A program made the position numbers and the translations under genes. The notes beneath the pieces were generated by a model. That model had not been told where the DNA came from, did not search any database, and worked only from the letters and a program-made list of their open reading frames with translations. This document shows positions 21,775 to 31,138 of a stretch of 64,000 bases of DNA, piece by piece; the first letter of the stretch is position 1, and every line of letters starts with the position of its first letter. Where the stretch lies: contig JAJJLU010003463.1 in NCBI GenBank assembly GCA_023807065.1, forward strand, positions 44,885 to 108,884, written 5' to 3'. Origin of the DNA: Isotricha intestinalis. Lineage: Eukaryota; Ciliophora; Litostomatea; Vestibuliferida; Isotrichidae.

Positions 21775-22242
21775 TTATAAAATACATAAAAATAATTCTT
21801 CAATAACCCAATCAATATTTAATTCTTTATCAATAATTTCATTAATTGAATCATCAATAATTTCATCTATGTCTTTTTCTTCAATATTATAATAAAAGCA
21901 AGAATTATCTGAAAAATAGTTTTGAATAATATTATTATCAGTAACATCATTTTTTTTACTAAAGTAATTTTCAGTATTGATTACAATATTTTCATTACTT
22001 GAAAAATTAGTATCACTACTATTATTTTTGTTATTATCATATTGATATAAATTGAAATCATTAATATGTTTTTTCTTATAATTAATATATTTTCCTTCAA
22101 TATCTAATTCTCCATCATAATTCTTTTTATCTTTTAAAATAAGTAAATTTATAAAAGATTCTAAGTCAGATGATTTATTTAAAAGAAAGTTATTTTTTAA
22201 AATATTAGTAACTTTTCTGGCAAAATTAGATTCAATTGTCAT
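21775..22242 (-). CDS. Small acidic protein, unknown function
   Basis: A 155-residue frame from the ATG at 22242 (MTIESNFARKVTNIL). It has an N-terminal helix-like region, a Ser/Asn-rich middle and an acidic C-terminus (EEKDIDEIIDDSINEIIDKE, then DWVIEELFL). Not recognised. It is divergent from the USP-like gene, with only 67 bp between the two start codons, so the two may share a promoter. The regular amphipathic C-terminus supports a real gene. Confidence 0.6.
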   Translation of the reverse strand: MTIESNFARKVTNILKNNFLLNKSSDLESFINLLILKDKKNYDGELDIEGKYINYKKKHINDFNLYQYDNNKNNSSDTNFSSNENIVINTENYFSKKNDVTDNNIIQNYFSDNSCFYYNIEEKDIDEIIDDSINEIIDKELNIDWVIEELFLCIL

Positions 22243-22309
22243 TATTATTTATTATATTTTTTAGATTTAATTTTCTATATTATTTTTTTTTTCAAACTTT
22301 TTAAGAACA

Positions 22310-24217
22310 ATGGAAGATAAAAATGTAAAAAATTTATCTGATATAAATGAAGAAAATTTAAAAGTAAAAATGATTAGTGAATTAGGAGAAAATAACTCTT
22401 TTATAAATGTTTCAGTACATTTCTTATATCAAATACATGAATTTAGAGATTTTATCTTAAATAATGATTTTCCTTTACAATTTAAATATAATATGTATTA
22501 TGAATTAAAAATAGTTTTTGATAAATATTATAAATTATCTAGTAAGATTTATATAAACAAATTTCCTGAAAAATTTAGATTTATAAATAATACAACTCTA
22601 AAAAAAGAAATTATCGATTTATATAACAATAAATTTGTAGTAAAAGATCCTATTGATGTAATTTATATTTATATTAATTCTTTACATAATTATATTTTAG
22701 ACTCAGAAGATTTTACAGATATAAATGAAAATGAATGTGATAAAGAATGTTTAGCTCATAATTTATTTTTTATAAATTTAGTAGAACAAAGTTATTGTTT
22801 AAATTGTAATTTCATGGGTGATTTTTTTAAAGTATTTTTCTGTAATTTTTTTTATGAAATAAATGCAGATGCATTAATTTATGAAATTAATAAATTATCT
22901 TTTTATGATATAAATGATAAATTATTTGAATTAGAAAAATTAAATTATAGTAAATCAAAAAATATAAAATGTTATGAAGATTGTTCTGAACCAAATGTAT
23001 TAACAAATAGAATTGCAATAACTTCTCAAAAATATTTAATAACAACAATTAATTTTAATTCTAAAGAAAATAGAACCTTATTTAATATTTGTAATATAAG
23101 TTTTATGATACCATTTACAATAAATAATGAAGTAATGTTTACAATTTATGATGACAAAATATTAAAAAATTATTATTTACAATCAATAATAGTAAAAGAA
23201 AATAATGATTCTTATTCAATTATTATGTTTGATATGGAAAATATTTCATGGTATTATTATAATGATATGAATATTATGAAATTAAAAAATCCAAATAAAG
23301 TTATTGAATTAATTATTCAAAAACAATTATTGCCTATTTTACTTCTTTATGTTGAATTAACTGAAGAAAATAAAGATAATATCCAAAATAAAATGTTTGA
23401 CCAAAGTACTTTTGAAAATTATATTAAATATAGTATAGATATAGATAAAGGAAAAAAAACTTATATAGAAAATGAAGATTTAAAATTTAGAAAAATAAGA
23501 CCTGACGAAGAAAAAATAAAGAGTAAAATGGAAGGTGAGGAATTAAAAAAAGTTTTAAAGTCTTTTCAAAATAATATATCAAGAAGAAAAAATTTAGGCG
23601 CAGATTTATTAAATGAAGAAAAAATTTTATATAAAATGATGGCAAAAGCAGAGGAATTAGAAGAAGAAAAAAATAAAGAAAAAGAAGAAGATAAAGACAT
23701 TTCTAATAAATGGAAATGTGAAAAATGTAATAAATACAATAAAAATAATATTTATAGATGTACAATATGTAATACTTTTAATTATGAAGCTTATAATAAT
23801 ATTATTAATAATAATAATAATGATATTATTATAGAAGAAAAAAAAGATGATCAAATAGAAAAAAAAAAGAAAAAAAGAATAAAAAAAAATTTAAAAAAAA
23901 ATGAATATAATTTTACTTTTAATCCATCTGAAAATATTAAATGTTGGAAATGTGGTTTTTTAAATCCATATTATAAAATAAAATGTAATAAATGTAGATA
24001 TCGAATTAATGATGCTGAAGCGCCTACTATAATAAGTATATTTAAACCTTATTCTGAAAGAAGTAATATCATTAAAAAGGATAAATATATTGATTTTTCA
24101 ATAGAAGATAATAAAGCTTCTAATTCTTTTTGGATTTGTTCTTATTGTAAATGTAAAAACAATAAATCTAAATTTTGTGCTTTTTGCTTTAAAAATCGAA
24201 ATTTTAATCTCATATAA
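22310..24217 (+). CDS. Catalytically dead USP-like protein with three RanBP2-type zinc fingers
   Basis: 635 residues. A UCH/USP fold spans ~25-370. The Cys-box region reads ENNSFINVSVHFLY (family: N-N-C-F-L-N), so the catalytic Cys is Ser30. ECLAHNLFFINLVEQSYCLN and INADALIYE parallel the plant DUF629-type and USP53/54 branch. The His box (SIIVKENNDSYSIIMFD then SWYYYNDMN) lacks the G-H-Y His. Three C-terminal zinc fingers of RanBP2/NZF type follow: KWKCEKCNKY with CTIC (~470), IKCWKCGFLNP with CNKC (~542), and FWICSYCKCKNN with CAFC (~607). Such fingers bind ubiquitin or RNA. The likely role is a non-hydrolytic ubiquitin reader or scaffold. A highly basic linker separates the second finger from the first. 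Confidence 0.8.
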   Translation: MEDKNVKNLSDINEENLKVKMISELGENNSFINVSVHFLYQIHEFRDFILNNDFPLQFKYNMYYELKIVFDKYYKLSSKIYINKFPEKFRFINNTTLKKEIIDLYNNKFVVKDPIDVIYIYINSLHNYILDSEDFTDINENECDKECLAHNLFFINLVEQSYCLNCNFMGDFFKVFFCNFFYEINADALIYEINKLSFYDINDKLFELEKLNYSKSKNIKCYEDCSEPNVLTNRIAITSQKYLITTINFNSKENRTLFNICNISFMIPFTINNEVMFTIYDDKILKNYYLQSIIVKENNDSYSIIMFDMENISWYYYNDMNIMKLKNPNKVIELIIQKQLLPILLLYVELTEENKDNIQNKMFDQSTFENYIKYSIDIDKGKKTYIENEDLKFRKIRPDEEKIKSKMEGEELKKVLKSFQNNISRRKNLGADLLNEEKILYKMMAKAEELEEEKNKEKEEDKDISNKWKCEKCNKYNKNNIYRCTICNTFNYEAYNNIINNNNNDIIIEEKKDDQIEKKKKKRIKKNLKKNEYNFTFNPSENIKCWKCGFLNPYYKIKCNKCRYRINDAEAPTIISIFKPYSERSNIIKKDKYIDFSIEDNKASNSFWICSYCKCKNNKSKFCAFCFKNRNFNLI

Positions 24218-24427
24218 AATACATTTTTATTTAAAAATATGAATTGAAATCTTTTTTTAAGATTATATTATTTAATTTATAAAATTCAAAGAGTTTATAA
24301 TAATTAATTATTAATAAAAATTAAGTTATTATTTATTTTTTCTTTTATATATTTTTTTTGAAAAAAATAAACAACATGATTTATATTAAATAAAAAAGAA
24401 TGTTTAATTGAATATTTTAAATTTTAT

Positions 24428-25861
24428 TTAGAAAGAATTATTATCATCATATGGTATATTATTTTTAACTATTTTTTTATTTTTTCCTTCATGATACTCA
24501 TCTAAACTAATAATTTTATCACAATATTTATCATCTTCTTTAAAATTATTTTCCTTATCTTTTTTTAAAATATTATTACCATATAATCTATCAACTATTC
24601 TTTTAGTAATTTCATCCTTTTCATTTTGAGTATACCTTTTATCACTATATAATTGATTTTTTTTAAAATTTTCTTCTTTTTTTAAATTACATTCATTAAT
24701 AAATTTTTCTTTATTTTCAATCATTTTTTTGTTTCTTTGATAAAAATCACTTTTAACTTTATCATATAAATAATTTTTAATGATGAAAGGTTGGAAAGTT
24801 ATTCCTTCTTCATTATCAAATTTTTCTTTCATTTTTTGTAAAATTAAAGGTTTATTTTTATATTGATTATATAATTCTTCTATTTTTTCATAATCAACTA
24901 AAGGATTTTCTTTATCAATTACATTACTTTGTTCATTTGTTTTTAGATTATTTATCAAATTTAAATTTTTGTTTTTTCTCTTTTGAACATCTTCATATAA
25001 TCTTAAATGAACAGGTGTTTCATTATTCTTATTATTAATATTTAAAACATCTATTTTTTTAGAATTAATTTTTGGAGAAAAAGAGCAATTTTTATTAAAA
25101 TTTTTTTCTATTTGACCTACTAATTTAGCATGATGTTTATTTTTATTATTTAAATATAATTTTTGTCTATGTTCAAAATTATTTTTTGTTTTATATTTTT
25201 CAGGAGTTAATATTTTAGGTTTAAATGAATTTTGTTCATTTTCTTTTTTTTCTTTTTCATTGATTTTTAATTCTTTATTTTGTTTATATATTTTATTATA
25301 ACTATATAATCTTTCATAAATTGGAACATTTGGATTTATTGCTGTATTTATTCTTTTATTAATTTCAGGTTCAAAAGTACATTTTTCAAATTCTTCTCTT
25401 TCTTTTTTATCCCAAGAAGTTTCTAATAATAAATTTGAATTAGTTAAATTATTGCTTTTATTATTTCTTTTCAATGAATTTTTATTTCTTAAATTAGAAG
25501 ATGAATTATTTTGATTATTTTTATTTGGTTTAATTTTATTATTATTATTTGATTGAATTAATTGTTTCATTGATTGAGATTTGCTTTCTTTTTGAATATA
25601 ATTATTTTCTGGTATTTTGTTTTCTTTTTGATTACTAAAATATTTTATAATAAGATTTAAACTTGAAAATTTTTTTTGTTCTTCATCAAAATTATTAAAA
25701 AAATATAATAAAGTTTCAAACATTACAGTACTAAAATTTTTATCATTAGAATTTTGAAAAATATTACAATATACATTAAATAAATTTCTTTTATTCATAT
25801 TATCAATTAAACCAATATTTTCAAGATACTCAAAAAAATTTTTAACAACATTATCATCCAT
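24428..25861 (-). CDS. Charged protein with repeated F-x-P-x-I segments, unknown function
   Basis: 477 residues. The N-terminal 75 residues form a helical region (NFFEYLENIGLIDNMNKRN, FETLLYFFNNFDEEQKK). Four spaced motifs follow: CTFEPEINKR, NSFKPKILTP, CSFSPKINSKK and ITFQPFIIKN. They alternate with YERLYSYNKIYK and HLRLYEDVQKRKN. This F-x-P-x-I plus R-L-Y pattern recurs in cytoskeleton- or cilium-associated proteins of ciliates, trypanosomatids and other protists, but no function is established that I can name. It lies 51 bp downstream of the B-box/WD40 gene on the same strand. Confidence 0.72.
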   Translation of the reverse strand: MDDNVVKNFFEYLENIGLIDNMNKRNLFNVYCNIFQNSNDKNFSTVMFETLLYFFNNFDEEQKKFSSLNLIIKYFSNQKENKIPENNYIQKESKSQSMKQLIQSNNNNKIKPNKNNQNNSSSNLRNKNSLKRNNKSNNLTNSNLLLETSWDKKEREEFEKCTFEPEINKRINTAINPNVPIYERLYSYNKIYKQNKELKINEKEKKENEQNSFKPKILTPEKYKTKNNFEHRQKLYLNNKNKHHAKLVGQIEKNFNKNCSFSPKINSKKIDVLNINNKNNETPVHLRLYEDVQKRKNKNLNLINNLKTNEQSNVIDKENPLVDYEKIEELYNQYKNKPLILQKMKEKFDNEEGITFQPFIIKNYLYDKVKSDFYQRNKKMIENKEKFINECNLKKEENFKKNQLYSDKRYTQNEKDEITKRIVDRLYGNNILKKDKENNFKEDDKYCDKIISLDEYHEGKNKKIVKNNIPYDDNNSF

Positions 25862-25912
25862 TTTAATTAATAAAAAAATTATTTAAATAATAAATATATT
25901 AATATAATATTT

Positions 25913-27694
25913 TTAAACGTTATCTAATCTCCAAATTTCAGTTAATTTATCGTAAGTAACAGTAATAAAATCTCCATTTTTCATTCTCACAATAGCATTA
26001 AGTCCTTTAACTTGATTATCATTAAGGAAAAGGAAATTAAATGCAATTTTTTGATTTTGAAAATGAATTTTATGTTCATTTTTATTGAAATCAACAACAG
26101 AAATTTCATTTACATTTTGTTCACCTACTAATAATAAATTTTCTTCTCTTAAATATAACAAGCAAACAGTATCATTATTAAAATAAATTCTAAAATTAAT
26201 TTCATAAGTTTCAATATTAACGAAAGTCACTTTTTTTTCATATCTATTTGCAATTGCTAAAGTATTTTGACTTATTAAAGCAAAGCCAGTTCTACTACAA
26301 CAACCAATATTATCTATTGATGATATATTTTGATAATTATTTAAATCCCAAAATCTTAAAATTGAATCATCTGAAGTAGAAACAATTTGATTATTTGGTA
26401 ATTCATAAATACTTTCCATTACTTTAGTACCTTGATTTTTCATAACATTATTATTTGGAATAATACTTATTTCTAATTTTTTAATTAAATTATATTTATT
26501 TGAACTTTCCCATATTTTTATTCCTTCTTTACAACAACTTATAATATTCTGATTAGTTGAAAATACTACAATATTCCATATTGGAATTAAAGAATCAGAA
26601 ACTTTTTCGTATTTATATATTAATTGTAAATTATCTATATCAAATAATTCCATTATTCCATCATCTTCACCACATATAATATTATCATTTTTTAATTGGG
26701 CTATATGCCAAACATGTTTAGATGCATTTATTTCTTTATATTTATTTAATTCTGGTTTTGCATCAAATATTTTTATTGTTTTGTCTTTTGAACCCGTCAC
26801 TATTCTCCCATCATTTAATACTAATACACATTTAATTGAGTCATTGTTTGTTCTTTTAGATTCTATTTTTTTTATTGTTTTATTTTGAGAAATTAATGTT
26901 TTTTCTGGTTTCAAAAAATTTTTATTATATATCTCTTTAAAGTCATTTTCTATTTTGGCCATTTTTTTTATTATTTTTTGTAATGGATTTGGGGATAATT
27001 GGAAATTTATATTGTTTTGTAAATTTTGAATTATCGAATAATTAAATTCATTTTTTTCTTTTTGATTTATATATATTTCTTTATGTGTTTTTAGTAAATT
27101 AATTATAAATTTATTCTGTCTAGTGAATTTATCATTTAATTTTTTTATCTCAGATATTAAATTTTTAGTTGCTTTATTTATATAATCTATTATTGTTTCA
27201 TAAGTTTTAATTTGTTCATTGATGAAGCTTAAATTATCAATGATTAAAGAATTAAAATTTATAATATCATGTGTTTCATGAAATATCATACAATCTTCAC
27301 AAAAATTTTCAAAACAATTTTTACAATATGAATGATAATTTTTATTATGGATATTACATTTTGTATCTGATTGAGGAATTTTATTAATGTTATGTTCATA
27401 ATTAATTTTATTATGATGTTTTACACAATCTTCACAAAAAAATCTTTTACAATCTATACAAAAATAACTTTGAATACTAGAAGAATATTTCCCACATACT
27501 AAACATTTTGTTTTTGACAATAAAATTTTAGGAAACAAATTATTAAATTGATTATATGGGATTGAACTTTTTTTTTTATGACATATATAATCTATATCTA
27601 AATCTAAATTTTGAGGATAAATTTTAATATTTGGAATGTTTAAACATATTGAACATCTATTTACTATTTTATTAGTTAAATCATTATTATCCAT
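25913..27694 (-). CDS. B-box zinc finger, coiled-coil and WD40 protein (TRIM-like layout without clear RING)
   Basis: 593 residues. An N-terminal Cys-rich part has CSICLNIP at ~14 and CLVCGKYSS with CIDCKRFFCEDC at ~60-85. A B-box-type finger at ~113-143 follows (CNIHNKNYHSYCKNC, FCEDCMIFHETH). A helical coil (~150-270) separates these from a WD40 propeller (~280-593) with CVLVLNDGRIVTGSKDKTIK, NNQIVSTSDDSILRFWDL and a final GDFITVTYDKLTEIWRLD. The first Cys cluster lacks the full C3HC4 spacing of a RING, so ubiquitin ligase activity is uncertain. B-box/WD40 scaffolds of this type are common in protists. The start is the ATG at 27694. Confidence 0.82.
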   Translation of the reverse strand: MDNNDLTNKIVNRCSICLNIPNIKIYPQNLDLDIDYICHKKKSSIPYNQFNNLFPKILLSKTKCLVCGKYSSSIQSYFCIDCKRFFCEDCVKHHNKINYEHNINKIPQSDTKCNIHNKNYHSYCKNCFENFCEDCMIFHETHDIINFNSLIIDNLSFINEQIKTYETIIDYINKATKNLISEIKKLNDKFTRQNKFIINLLKTHKEIYINQKEKNEFNYSIIQNLQNNINFQLSPNPLQKIIKKMAKIENDFKEIYNKNFLKPEKTLISQNKTIKKIESKRTNNDSIKCVLVLNDGRIVTGSKDKTIKIFDAKPELNKYKEINASKHVWHIAQLKNDNIICGEDDGIMELFDIDNLQLIYKYEKVSDSLIPIWNIVVFSTNQNIISCCKEGIKIWESSNKYNLIKKLEISIIPNNNVMKNQGTKVMESIYELPNNQIVSTSDDSILRFWDLNNYQNISSIDNIGCCSRTGFALISQNTLAIANRYEKKVTFVNIETYEINFRIYFNNDTVCLLYLREENLLLVGEQNVNEISVVDFNKNEHKIHFQNQKIAFNFLFLNDNQVKGLNAIVRMKNGDFITVTYDKLTEIWRLDNV

Positions 27695-27973
27695 TTTTTA
27701 AATAAGAAATAATTATAATTTTTTAATATTTTAATTTTGTTGGTTTTTATTTTCATAAAGAATTAAATTATTATTTCTTAATATAGTATTTTATTGATTT
27801 ATTTCAGAATTATTATAAAAAAAAGATCCAGAAATATTTCTTCATTTTTGAGAAGTTATTTATGAATATTTTATTTAATATTTTATAGTATTTAATTTTT
27901 TGTAGTTTAATATTTTAATTTTAATTTTAAAATTAAAGAATAAAAGTACTTAAAACAATAAAAAAATATAATA

Positions 27974-29020
27974 ATGAAACCCTTTATCAGTTTTCATTAT
28001 CATGAATATTTGAAATTTTTAGTTTTTAGGGGAATATGTTTTGGATTAAGAAAATTTGTGGAAATTAAATATTTTGATGATTCAAAGACAAATTTTATGA
28101 AATTTTTAGGAGAAAGTATGGCAATATTTGTATATTTATTTCAGAGATTTATTTTATTAAAAAAAAATAAAGATATTAAAGAATATAAATTAAATCCTAA
28201 TTATACTGATATTTTTCAATATGCTAATATTTTTTTCATGATATTTATTTCTTCTTTATGTGATTTGATAGGTTGTACAAATTATAAGTTAAATGGGGAA
28301 AAAAAAAAAATAGAATTAAAAGAAAATTAAAATTTAATTTTTTTGTGTATTTTTATTTGTTTAAATGAATATATTCATTTAAATGTTCAAATATATAATT
28401 ATCATATAATTGGATATGGATTATATATTATTTCTTTAGTAACTAATTTATTTAAACAAATTTATCATTTTTTTTATGGAAATATTTTAATTTTAATTAT
28501 TTCTATAGAAACTCAATATATAGAATCACTTTTTTATATTTTAGAAAAAAAATTAAATCATCATTATTTTATTAAAATTACTTTTATTTGTGCTTTTGAA
28601 GGTTTTTTTGGGATTATAATAATGTCAGTAATTAAATTATTACCTTTTGATAAATCTTCTAATTTATTTCCTGATGTAAAAAATGATAATAAAATAATAA
28701 TTTATTTATTATATTGTATTCTTACATGTATTTCTAATTTATGTAGATTAAGAGTAACTGAACTTTCAAGGCCAAGTTATAATATAATAGGAAAATCATT
28801 ATGTAGTATCGCAATAAATATTGTAAGTTATAAATTTGGAAAATATAATTGGGATATTTCTAATATATTAATTATATTTTGTTCATTAATTGCTTCTTTT
28901 ATTGCTTCTGAAGTTATTTCATTAGGCTTTTTTAATTTAGATCAAAATATAAAAACTAATATTAGTGATAGAGGAGAAGAAGAATTTTCTAGAATAATTG
29001 ATAATGATTCTTTAAATTAA
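27974..29020 (+). pseudogene. DMT-superfamily-like transporter interrupted by one in-frame TAA
   Basis: A 349-codon frame beginning at ATG 27974, continuous except for TAA at 28328-28330. The upstream part gives 118 residues (MKPFISFHYHEYLKF...). After the TAA the frame continues at once with NLIFLCIFICLNEYIHL, a TM helix, and further TM helices at about 28391-28440, 28470-28530, 28570-28640, 28690-28750 and 28840-28930. It ends in an acidic cytosolic tail. The second half has no ATG near its start, and no GT-AG intron can skip the TAA because there is no AG acceptor between it and ~28437. Layout and the P-S-Y region resemble drug/metabolite (nucleotide-sugar or SLC35F-like) transporters. The codon context is GAA AAT TAA AAT; Gln would fit. 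Options are a young pseudogene, an assembly error or readthrough. Confidence 0.6.
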
Positions 29021-29306
29021 TAATTATTATGATTAATTTTAAAGATTATTAAATTATTTAAATTAAATTCGACATTTAAAAAAAAAAAAAAATTAAATAA
29101 AAAAATAATCTAAAAAACCAAAAATGATAAAAAAATAAACAAATTAAAAAAAAATAAATAAACCTTTCTTTACACATATCCAGAAATCTTTTATCAAAAA
29201 AAAAAAAATAACCTCTTTCGAAAAAATTAAAAAAAAAATAATCCAAACCAAAAAACCTATAAATAAAAAAATAATTTTAAAAAAATTATCATACAAAAAA
29301 AAAAAT

Positions 29307-30893
29307 ATGTCAGACCCTCAAGAAACTCCACAATCAAATTTATTTTCAACATCTCAACAAACTCCTGAAACAGAAATAGAGAAAAAATTACAAGAAAGAC
29401 AAGAAAAATATTCAAACTCAGAAAATTTTACAGAAATAAAACAATCAGCAATATCAAACGAATTAAATAGAACAAAAGATGAAAGAACAAAAATATTTAT
29501 GCAAAGAAGATTAAAGCAAAAAATAACAGTTGATAAAACAGAATCTTTAAGAAATAGATTAACAATACCAATTGAATTATATGATCAATGTAATCAAATG
29601 GTAATTCAACCAGAAGATTTAATGAAAAGTATAGAATTATTTAGAACTGAAGAAATAAGTAGTAAATATAAAGGATTAGTTTCTTTAAGAAAAATGTTAT
29701 CTTTTCCAACAAATCCTCCAATTCAAGAAATAATAGATTTTAATTTAGTTTCTGATTTTATAAATTTATTAACTAATTCTTATCCAGAATTCCAATATGA
29801 AGCTTTATGGTGTTTAACTAATATTGCTTCAGGTACTTCTGATCAAGCTAATACTATTATTGTTAAAGGAGGTTTAAATCAAATTATTAGTTTAGTTGAT
29901 TCTCCAATTGAAGAATTACAAAATCAAGCTGTTTGGACTATTGGAAATTTAGCTGGAGATTCTAGTAAAAGTAGAGAACAAATTATTCAACAAAAAGGCT
30001 TTGAAAAAATTATTAATGTTTTTTCTTCCACCCAAAGAAATTCTTTAATTAGAAATTGTACTTGGGCTATATCTAATTTCCTTAAAATTAAACCTATTAT
30101 GAAATATGAAAATTGTGAAAGTTGTATTATTCATATAATTAGAGGAATAAATTTATTAAGTGAAGATATTGATTTTTTAATTGATGCATGTTGGGTTTTA
30201 TCTTTTATGACTGAAAATTATAAAAAATCAATAAGTGTAATATTAGATTCAAATATATTACCATTATTATTTAAATTTCTTAATTTAGATACATCTCATA
30301 TAGTATTAAGTGTATTAAGAATAATTGGTAATATTGCAAGTGGAAATGCAAATCAAACACAATTATTAATAGATAATGGTGTTTTAAATTATTTAAAACA
30401 AACAATATATAATCAGAAAAAATCAATAAGAAAAGAATCAGCTTGGATTTTAAGTAATATTGCAGCAGGAACACAAAAACAAATTGAAATATTAATTAAT
30501 GAAAATTTTCTTCCTTTATTAAATGATGTTATTAAAAAAGATGATAGTGAAATACAAAAAGAAGCAATTTGGGCGGTTTGTAATTTAACTTCTATTGAAA
30601 AACCTATTTTAATGCAAATATTAATTGAACAACATATTATTGAATTAATTTGTGATTGTTTAAAAATGAAAGACGCTAAATATTTAGCTGTTAGTTTAGA
30701 AGCTTTTGGAAATTTATTAAATTTTGGAAAAAAATATTTAATGGTTGATGGAGTTAATAAAATTGTTACTAGAGTTGAAGAATTAGGAATGTTTGATGTT
30801 TTAGAAAGTTTACAATATCATCCTGTTGAAGTTGTTTATGAAAAAACCATTAAATTACTTGAAACTTATTTTGAAACTGAGAATACACAATAA
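29307..30893 (+). CDS. Importin subunit alpha (karyopherin alpha)
   Basis: 528 residues, the usual length. An N-terminal importin-beta-binding segment includes ERTKIFMQRRLKQKITVDK (~58-80). Armadillo repeats follow, with the paired Trp/Asn residues that hold classical nuclear localisation signals: ALWCLTNIASGTS, AVWTIGNLAGDS, CTWAISNFLK, ACWVLSFMTEN, IGNIASGNANQTQLLID, SAWILSNIAAGTQKQIE and AIWAVCNLTS. A final ARM10-like helix region precedes YEKTIKLLETYF. It carries NLS cargo into the nucleus with importin beta. The start MSDPQETPQS sits after an extremely A-rich leader (29021-29306). Confidence 0.96.
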   Translation: MSDPQETPQSNLFSTSQQTPETEIEKKLQERQEKYSNSENFTEIKQSAISNELNRTKDERTKIFMQRRLKQKITVDKTESLRNRLTIPIELYDQCNQMVIQPEDLMKSIELFRTEEISSKYKGLVSLRKMLSFPTNPPIQEIIDFNLVSDFINLLTNSYPEFQYEALWCLTNIASGTSDQANTIIVKGGLNQIISLVDSPIEELQNQAVWTIGNLAGDSSKSREQIIQQKGFEKIINVFSSTQRNSLIRNCTWAISNFLKIKPIMKYENCESCIIHIIRGINLLSEDIDFLIDACWVLSFMTENYKKSISVILDSNILPLLFKFLNLDTSHIVLSVLRIIGNIASGNANQTQLLIDNGVLNYLKQTIYNQKKSIRKESAWILSNIAAGTQKQIEILINENFLPLLNDVIKKDDSEIQKEAIWAVCNLTSIEKPILMQILIEQHIIELICDCLKMKDAKYLAVSLEAFGNLLNFGKKYLMVDGVNKIVTRVEELGMFDVLESLQYHPVEVVYEKTIKLLETYFETENTQ

Positions 30894-31138
30894 AAATTGT
30901 TGAGAAAAAATAAAGAATTTTTAAAACTATGGATTTTTATAATAAATTTTTTATTAAAATTATTATTATCATAATGTATTTGTTTCAATTTTTTTTTCTT
31001 TTATAATATATTTTTTTTGCTTAAAAATTATATTCAAAAAAGTTAAAAAATACAATAAAATAAAAATTAAATAAGTTAAAAATAAATTTAATATATTTTT
31101 CATTTTTAAATAAAATCAAACTCAAAATAAAAAATTAA

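Noticed and set aside
28331..29020. A separate gene starting after the TAA at 28328
   Set aside because: The near start is TTG, the first ATG lies far inside the TM region, and the frame is continuous with the upstream half. Treated as one interrupted gene.
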